A DNA stretch of 64,000 nucleotides. Source: Azospirillum brasilense. GTDB lineage: Bacteria; Pseudomonadota; Alphaproteobacteria; Azospirillales; Azospirillaceae. The stretch's first letter is position 1; each line of letters begins with the position of its first letter. Below are positions 59,650 through 64,000 of the stretch, piece after piece. The DNA is taken from contig NZ_VITH01000003.1 in assembly GCF_007827815.1 (NCBI RefSeq), positions 434,001 through 498,000 on the forward strand, written 5' to 3'. The position numbers were made by a program, and so were the translations under genes. Under the pieces are notes generated by a model that was given only the letters and a program-made list of their open reading frames with translations, was not told where the DNA came from and made no database searches.

Positions 59650-60303
59650 ATGTTCAGTGTCACCGACGAGCTCAAGAACAACTATTCCGGCGTCTTCCAG
59701 AACCGGATCGGCTTCGGGCGGAAGGCCGCCATCATCTCCATCGACTTCATCGACTTCTACACCCAGCCCGGCGCCCCCTTCTTCGGGCAGGGTGTGGTGG
59801 ACGCGACGATCGCCAGCGTGCCGCTCTACGCCGCCGCCCGCCGCGCCGGCCTGCCGGTCATCTACACCAAGGTCGTCTATGACGCGGCGGGGACCGAGGG
59901 CGGCATGTTCGTCAAGAAGATCCCGGCGCTGCGCGCCTTCACCGCCGACAACCCGCTGGCCGAGTTCGACGCCCGCGTGACGCCGGAGCCGCAGGACGTC
60001 GTGCTGGTCAAGCACCATTCCTCCGCCTTCTTCGGCACGCCGCTCAGCACCATGCTGCGCGTGATGGAGTGCGACACGGTGATCCTCACCGGCTGCTCGA
60101 CCAGCGGCTGCGTGCGGGCCACGGCGGTGGACGCGGTGTCCCATGGCTTCCGCGTCATCGTCCCCGCCGAATGCGTGGGCGACCGCCACCAGGCCCCGCA
60201 CGATTCCGCCCTGTTCGACATGAACGCCAAGTACGGCGACGTGCTGCCGGTGGCGGAGGTGATGGCCTACGTCGAGAAGCAGGCCGAGGCCGTGGCCGCC
60301 TGA
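59650..60303 (+). CDS. Isochorismatase-fold amidohydrolase, copy 2
   Basis: A 217-residue paralogue of the hydrolase at 53031-53660. Triad: Asp (AIISIDFIDFY), Lys (LVKHHSSAFFG) and Cys in TGCSTSGCVRAT. The last 70 residues are strikingly like copy 1 (GDR, PH, LFDM, KYGDVLPV). It is 12 bases after the importer genes and so is co-transcribed with them under the sigma-54 promoter. Two copies in one cluster imply two carbamoyl- or amide-hydrolysis steps or divergent specificity. Confidence 0.9.
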   Translation: MFSVTDELKNNYSGVFQNRIGFGRKAAIISIDFIDFYTQPGAPFFGQGVVDATIASVPLYAAARRAGLPVIYTKVVYDAAGTEGGMFVKKIPALRAFTADNPLAEFDARVTPEPQDVVLVKHHSSAFFGTPLSTMLRVMECDTVILTGCSTSGCVRATAVDAVSHGFRVIVPAECVGDRHQAPHDSALFDMNAKYGDVLPVAEVMAYVEKQAEAVAA

Positions 60304-60397
60304 TCCAACCCGTTCGCCTCTGACCCTATCCGAACTTTATGGAGCGGTGGCGCGCCCGCGGCCGACCGGCGGGCGCGCCCCTGAGCAATCTGCCGAC

Positions 60398-61444
60398 ATG
60401 ATGCCCCTTTCCAATCCCCTCCAGTGGTGCCTGCTGGTGGGGGCGACCCTCCTGTTCACCGCCCTGTTCATGGTGGCCGGCCTTCCCGGCGCGACGTTGC
60501 TCGGCCCGATGGCGGCGGCGATCCTGCTGGGGGTGCGCGGCGCCTCGATCGAGCTGCCCAAGCGCTTCTCCTGGCTGGCCCAGGCGCTGACGGGGGGCGT
60601 CGTCGCCCGGTCCATGGACGTGACCATCCTGCACGACGTGGCGCTGCACTGGTTCCCCATGCTGATGGCGCTGTCCACAATGCTGGCCGGCGCGGTGCTG
60701 GTAGGCTGGCTGCTGGAGCGGTCGGGCCGCTTTCCCGGCGGCACCGCCCTGTGGGGGACCATGCCGGGCGCCGCCCCGGCGATGATCGCCATGGCCGGCG
60801 ATTTCGGCGGCGACCCGCGCTTCGTCGCCGTCATGCAGTATCTGCGGGTGATCGTGGTCGTCGTCCTGGCCTCGCTCGTCTGCCATTTCCTTCTGGGCGG
60901 CGTTCCCGTGCCGATCGCCGTTCCCGGCACCGTTCCCGCGCCATCGGCCTCCGTCGCGTCGACGCTGGCCCTGGTGGCGGTCGCGCTGGCCGGCGGCTGG
61001 GCCGGGACCGTGACACGGCTTCCGGCGGGGCCGCTGCTGGGGCCGATCCTGCTCGGCGGCACGCTCAACATGACCGGGCTGGTGGTGCTGGACTCGCCGT
61101 CCTGGCTGATCGCCGTCGCCTTCACGATCATCGGCTGGACGACCGGCCTGCGCTTCCGGCGGGAGCTGCTGCGCGATCTGGTGGCATCGGTGCCGCTGAT
61201 GCTGCTGTCCACCTTCGGTCTGGTCGCGATGTCGCTCGGCTCCGCCTGGCTGCTGGTCACGCTGACCGGCAAGGACGCGCTGACCGCCTATCTGGCGACC
61301 AGCCCCGGCGGGTTGGATTCAGTGACGGTGGTGGCGCTGGGCAGCGCCGCCGACGTGCCCTTCATCCTCACTCTGCAGACTCTGCGGCTGTTCGGGACGA
61401 TCCTGATGAGCGTTCTGCTTGTGCGATTCCTGCGCCGCCGATAG
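60398..61444 (+). CDS. AbrB-family membrane protein
   Basis: A 348-residue multi-span protein of the AbrB/ammonia-monooxygenase-like family (unrelated to the AbrB transcription factor). Two internal repeats each of about five spans, with LFMVAGLPGATLLGPMAAAI and TRLPAGPLLGPILLGGTLNM, LWGTMPGAAPAMIAMAGDFG and TSPGGLDSVTVVALGSAADV. The function is unknown, probably transport of a metabolite. It is downstream of copy 2 of the hydrolase in the same orientation; ATG 60398 is chosen over GTG 60347, which has no ribosome-binding site. Confidence 0.82.
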   Translation: MMPLSNPLQWCLLVGATLLFTALFMVAGLPGATLLGPMAAAILLGVRGASIELPKRFSWLAQALTGGVVARSMDVTILHDVALHWFPMLMALSTMLAGAVLVGWLLERSGRFPGGTALWGTMPGAAPAMIAMAGDFGGDPRFVAVMQYLRVIVVVVLASLVCHFLLGGVPVPIAVPGTVPAPSASVASTLALVAVALAGGWAGTVTRLPAGPLLGPILLGGTLNMTGLVVLDSPSWLIAVAFTIIGWTTGLRFRRELLRDLVASVPLMLLSTFGLVAMSLGSAWLLVTLTGKDALTAYLATSPGGLDSVTVVALGSAADVPFILTLQTLRLFGTILMSVLLVRFLRRR

Positions 61445-61508
61445 AACGCAATCCCTTGCCCCGCCATTTTCCAAGCGCCGGCGCCCGACGCCCCGGCCGG
61501 AGGACACC

Positions 61509-62219
61509 GTGACCCCGTTCAGCGATGAGAAGGCGACCGGGACCGTCCGGTCCGAGCAGGTCGGCTCCATCATGACCGCCCTGCGCAACCGGGTGCTGGA
61601 GGGCAAGCTGCTCCCCGGCACCAAGCTGAAGGAGGCGGAACTGGCCGCCCAGTTCGGCGTGTCGCGGACCCCGATCCGCGAGGCGCTGGTGGCGGCCGAG
61701 CGGGAAGGGCTGGTCACCTACGAGACCAACCGCGGCTACACGGTGCGCCAGTTCACCCGGCGCGACCTGCTGGAAAGCTATGAGATGCGCAGCCTCCTGG
61801 AGGGGCATGGCTGCCGCATCGTGGCGGAGCGCGGCCTGCCGCTCGATGTGGAGCGGGCGCTGCGCAACGGCCTCGACCGCGCCGAGGCGCTGATCGCCGG
61901 CGACAGCCCGCTGGAAGGGGAGGCGCTGGAGCAGTGGCGCCTGCTGAACCAGCGCTTCCACACCACCCTGATGGGGCTGGTGCCGAGCGGGCTGTTCAAC
62001 CGCTCCTTCCAGACCGTCTACCGGGTCCCGAAGATCTACGACGTCCTGGAGATGGAGAAGGACGGTCCCACCCTGCGCCAGTACAACGAGGAACACCGCC
62101 GCATCCTTGACGCCATCGCCCGCCGCCAGAGTGGGCGGGTGGAGTTCCTGATGCGGGAGCATCTCCAGGGGCCGTGCGATTTGCTTCTCCGCCGGATGGA
62201 GGAAGCGCCGGGCGGGTGA
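61509..62219 (+). CDS. GntR-family regulator, FCD-type
   Basis: A 236-residue regulator: winged HTH at about 10-80 (QVGSIMTALRNRVLEGKLLP, LAAQFGVSRTPIREALVAAE) and C-terminal FCD effector domain (YEMRSLLEGHGCRIVAERGL, LLNQRFHTTLMGLV, NEEHRRILDAIARR) with His/Asp/Asn ligands. GGAGGACACC precedes GTG 61509. It is the last gene of the cluster and the best candidate to control it together with sigma-54. Also a dyad at 62380 lies downstream. Confidence 0.9.
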   Translation: MTPFSDEKATGTVRSEQVGSIMTALRNRVLEGKLLPGTKLKEAELAAQFGVSRTPIREALVAAEREGLVTYETNRGYTVRQFTRRDLLESYEMRSLLEGHGCRIVAERGLPLDVERALRNGLDRAEALIAGDSPLEGEALEQWRLLNQRFHTTLMGLVPSGLFNRSFQTVYRVPKIYDVLEMEKDGPTLRQYNEEHRRILDAIARRQSGRVEFLMREHLQGPCDLLLRRMEEAPGG

Positions 62220-62242
62220 GGGAGCGTGTCGCCGTGCTGACG

Positions 62243-62343
62243 GTGCCCCCTCCCTAACCCTCCCCCTCTTCGAGGTGGAGGGGACTGCCGCCGCTTCGCA
62301 GAAGGCACCCTCTCCCGCGCAGCGGGGGGGGCGGGGTGGGGGA
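62243..62343. repeat. Long interspersed repeat, second copy
   Basis: Runs GTGCCCCCTCCCTAACCC through GCGGGGTGGGGG, about 100 bases, with two strongly complementary arms (CCCTCTTCGAGGTGGAGGGG; CTTCGCAGAAGG). It matches the copy at 40347-40433 in start and end, differing inside. Part of the same repeat family as the short copies at 25391 and 50172. Confidence 0.75.
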
Positions 62344-62379
62344 AAGAACCTCACCATTTCATGCACTTACCAACCCACC

Positions 62380-62396
62380 ATATACGCGTCGTATAT
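62380..62396. promoter_or_regulatory. ATATACG-N3-CGTATAT dyad upstream of kdp
   Basis: A 17-base dyad 134-150 bases upstream of the first kdp frame. It is similar to GTATAC-type palindromes in this window (39263, 42335) and follows the GntR gene at 61509-62219. It could be a GntR operator or a KdpE site; unproven. Confidence 0.35.
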
Positions 62397-62529
62397 TTCA
62401 CGCCCCCCACCGCCCCCCTCGAATCTATACGCGCTTCGGGCGCAGCCTGATCGTGCCGGACACAGCCGTGCCGGCATCCGATCCACGCTGACGCGCGCCC
62501 GGCGGTCCGGACGCGCCCCGGAGGCAACC

Positions 62530-62613
62530 ATGCTGGACATCATCGCGCTGGCGATCACCGCGGCCTTCTTCGCCGCGTCCATCGCCTATGTGCACGCCTG
62601 CGACCGCTTGTGA
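62530..62613 (+). CDS. 27-residue membrane peptide leading the kdp operon
   Basis: A small frame (MLDIIALAITAAFFAASIAY to VHACDRL) with one hydrophobic span. A similar tiny protein starting MLDII and ending CDRL has been seen by me ahead of kdpF in other alphaproteobacteria, but I cannot name it. It begins ATG 62530 and is 13 bases before the kdpF start. It may be an accessory subunit of the Kdp complex. Confidence 0.6.
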   Translation: MLDIIALAITAAFFAASIAYVHACDRL

Positions 62614-62626
62614 GGGGGGCCGGGCC

Positions 62627-62716
62627 ATGATCGTCGATTACGCGCTCGGCGGCCTCGTCGCCGCCGGGCTGCTGGGCTACCTCGTGTACGCCCTGATCCG
62701 CCCCGAACGGTTCTGA
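62627..62716 (+). CDS. kdpF: Potassium-transporting ATPase subunit F
   Basis: A 29-residue single-span protein ([19 protein letters not shown] through [10 protein letters not shown]) with the KdpF layout and the terminal RPERF. It stabilises the KdpABC complex. It is ten bases upstream of kdpA. Confidence 0.9.
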   Translation: MIVDYALGGLVAAGLLGYLVYALIRPERF

Positions 62717-62726
62717 GGAGACTCCC

Positions 62727-64000
62727 ATGACCGTCAGCGGCTGGATCAACATCCTGCTCTTCGCCGCCCTCGTGGCCGCCGTGGCGCGCCCGCTCGGCGG
62801 CTACATGACGCGGCTGTTCAACGGGGAGCGCACGCTGCTGTCGCCGCTGCTCGGCCCCGTCGAGCGCGGGCTCTACCGCTTGGCCGGGGTGGACGCGAAG
62901 GCGGAGCAGCATTGGGTGACCTACGCCGTCGCCATGCTGCTGTTCAACGCCGCCGGCCTGCTGCTGCTCTACGCGCTGCAGCGCCTCCAGGGCGTCCTGC
63001 CCCTGAACCCTGCGGGCATGGCGGCGGTGCCCGCCGATCTCGCCTTCAACACCGCCGCCAGCTTCGTCACCAACACGAACTGGCAGAATTACGGCGGCGA
63101 AAGCACGATGAGCCATCTCGTGCAGATGGCCGGGCTGACCGTGCAGAACTTCGTGTCGGCGGCGACCGGCATCGCGCTGGCCGTGGCTCTGGTCCGCGGC
63201 TTCACCCGCACCGGGGCGCGGACGGTCGGCAATTTCTGGACCGACCTGACCCGCGGCACGCTCTACCTGCTGCTGCCGCTCAGCCTGCTCTACGCGCTGT
63301 TCCTGGTCTGGCAGGGCGTGCCGCAGACGCTGGCCGGGACGGTGGACGCCACCACGCTGGAGGGCGCCCGGCAGACCATCGCGCTCGGCCCCGTCGCCTC
63401 GCAGGAGGCGATCAAGATGCTGGGCACCAACGGCGGCGGCTTCTTCAACGCCAACTCCGCCCATCCCTTCGAGAATCCGAACGCCCTGACCAATCTGGTG
63501 CAGATGCTGTCGATCTTCGCCATCGGCGCCGGGTTGACCAACCTGTTCGGGCGTATGGCCGGAGACGAGCGGCAGGGCTGGGCCATCCTGGCCGCCATGG
63601 GCCTGCTGTTTTTCATCGGCGCCGCCGCCGTCTATTGGGCGGAGGCCCAGGGCAACCCGGCCTTTGCCGCCCTCGGGCTGGACAACGCCGCCGGCAACAT
63701 GGAGGGCAAGGAGACCCGCTTCGGCATCGCCATGAGCGCCCTGTTCGCCGCGGTGACCACGGCAGCCTCCTGCGGCGCGGTCAACGCCATGCACGACAGC
63801 TTCATGCCGCTGGGCGGCATGGTGCCGATGGTCAACATGATGCTGGGCGAGGTCATCGTCGGCGGCGTCGGGGCCGGCCTCTACGGCATGCTGCTGTTCG
63901 CCATCGTTACCATGTTCGTCGCCGGGCTGATGGTCGGGCGCACGCCGGAATATCTGGGCAAGAAGCTGGAGGCGAAGGAGGTCAAGATGACCATGCTTGC
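62727..64000 (+). CDS. kdpA: Potassium-transporting ATPase subunit A (truncated by window end)
   Basis: The first 424 residues of the K+ channel-like subunit of the high-affinity KdpFABC pump. Seen: [18 protein letters not shown] near the N-terminus, selectivity-filter segments [11 protein letters not shown] and [20 protein letters not shown], and [14 protein letters not shown]. The remainder and kdpBCDE lie beyond base 64000. K+ limitation normally induces the operon through KdpDE, which are not in view. Confidence 0.97.
   Translation, partial: MTVSGWINILLFAALVAAVARPLGGYMTRLFNGERTLLSPLLGPVERGLYRLAGVDAKAEQHWVTYAVAMLLFNAAGLLLLYALQRLQGVLPLNPAGMAAVPADLAFNTAASFVTNTNWQNYGGESTMSHLVQMAGLTVQNFVSAATGIALAVALVRGFTRTGARTVGNFWTDLTRGTLYLLLPLSLLYALFLVWQGVPQTLAGTVDATTLEGARQTIALGPVASQEAIKMLGTNGGGFFNANSAHPFENPNALTNLVQMLSIFAIGAGLTNLFGRMAGDERQGWAILAAMGLLFFIGAAAVYWAEAQGNPAFAALGLDNAAGNMEGKETRFGIAMSALFAAVTTAASCGAVNAMHDSFMPLGGMVPMVNMMLGEVIVGGVGAGLYGMLLFAIVTMFVAGLMVGRTPEYLGKKLEAKEVKMTML

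Larger units (their letters stand above)
62220..62529. other. Intergenic region: repeat element and kdp promoter
   Basis: About 310 bases. 62243-62343 is a long copy of the GTGCCCCCTCCCT repeat. ATATACG-CGT-CGTATAT (62380-62396) is a dyad resembling FadR-type sites. The rest up to 62530 is the leader of the kdp operon. No KdpE consensus is recognised. Confidence 0.6.

Overview
The window is about 64 kb of GC-rich, densely coding chromosome or chromid from an alphaproteobacterium. Codon use is strongly GC-biased at third positions, operons are compact, and the families present (RpoN-type promoter, FNR-type box, many amine, peptide and organic-acid transporters, GntR/LysR/Lrp regulators) together with interspersed CCCTC/GAGGG repeats fit Rhodospirillales, most likely Azospirillum or a close relative. 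That assignment is inferred from gene content and style; no rRNA or other marker gene is present. I see no tRNA, rRNA, CRISPR array, transposase or phage gene.

Layout. 1-4.6 kb: a two-gene glycan operon (glycosyltransferase, polysaccharide deacetylase cut by the window edge) and a beta-helix protein with duplicated xylan-binding modules. 4.9-5.1 kb: a 48-residue membrane protein behind a perfect FNR/FixK-like palindrome. 5.1-10.5 kb: proline module (Lrp-type regulator, proC, putA). 10.5-16 kb: metallo-beta-lactamase-fold hydrolase, extensin-like protein, several small unknowns, and an ECF sigma/anti-sigma pair. 16.1-24.0 kb: a probable sulfur-stress locus: a two-cysteine ArsR repressor resembling BigR/SqrR, rhodanese, RND efflux pump and adaptor, a YgaP-like membrane protein, and a PhnD-domain histidine kinase with a FixJ-type response regulator. 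24.0-31.0 kb: thioredoxin 2, chorismate-lyase-like protein, SDR, pabB-pabC, DsrE-like protein, site-2 protease, RTX protein. 31.5-36.5 kb: AceE/MdeB-like E1 with a divergent Lrp regulator, an unrecognised protein and a LysR regulator. 36.7-42.3 kb: sugar-acid type MFS transporter, FadR-type regulator and a TRAP operon. 42.5-50 kb: DUF808 membrane protein, HTH regulator, a 64-residue orphan, a TPR/SPINDLY-type glycosyltransferase, an HD hydrolase, a two-gene ABC exporter and a GFA protein.

50.2-62.2 kb is the most coherent accessory system: two amidases and an isochorismatase-fold amidohydrolase transcribed leftward, and a five-gene oligopeptide-type ABC importer, a second isochorismatase-fold hydrolase, an AbrB-type membrane protein and a GntR regulator transcribed rightward. 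The rightward arm is preceded by a near-consensus sigma-54 promoter and the shared 346-bp regulatory gap holds several dyads. I infer a nitrogen-regulated scavenging pathway for an amide or N-carbamoyl compound whose identity cannot be read from sequence. The window ends inside the kdp potassium-uptake operon (small leader protein, kdpF, partial kdpA).

The two places most worth follow-up are the sulfur-stress locus, where two head-on promoters overlap one dyad that resembles the sequence upstream of the repressor, and the sigma-54-linked amide-hydrolase cluster.
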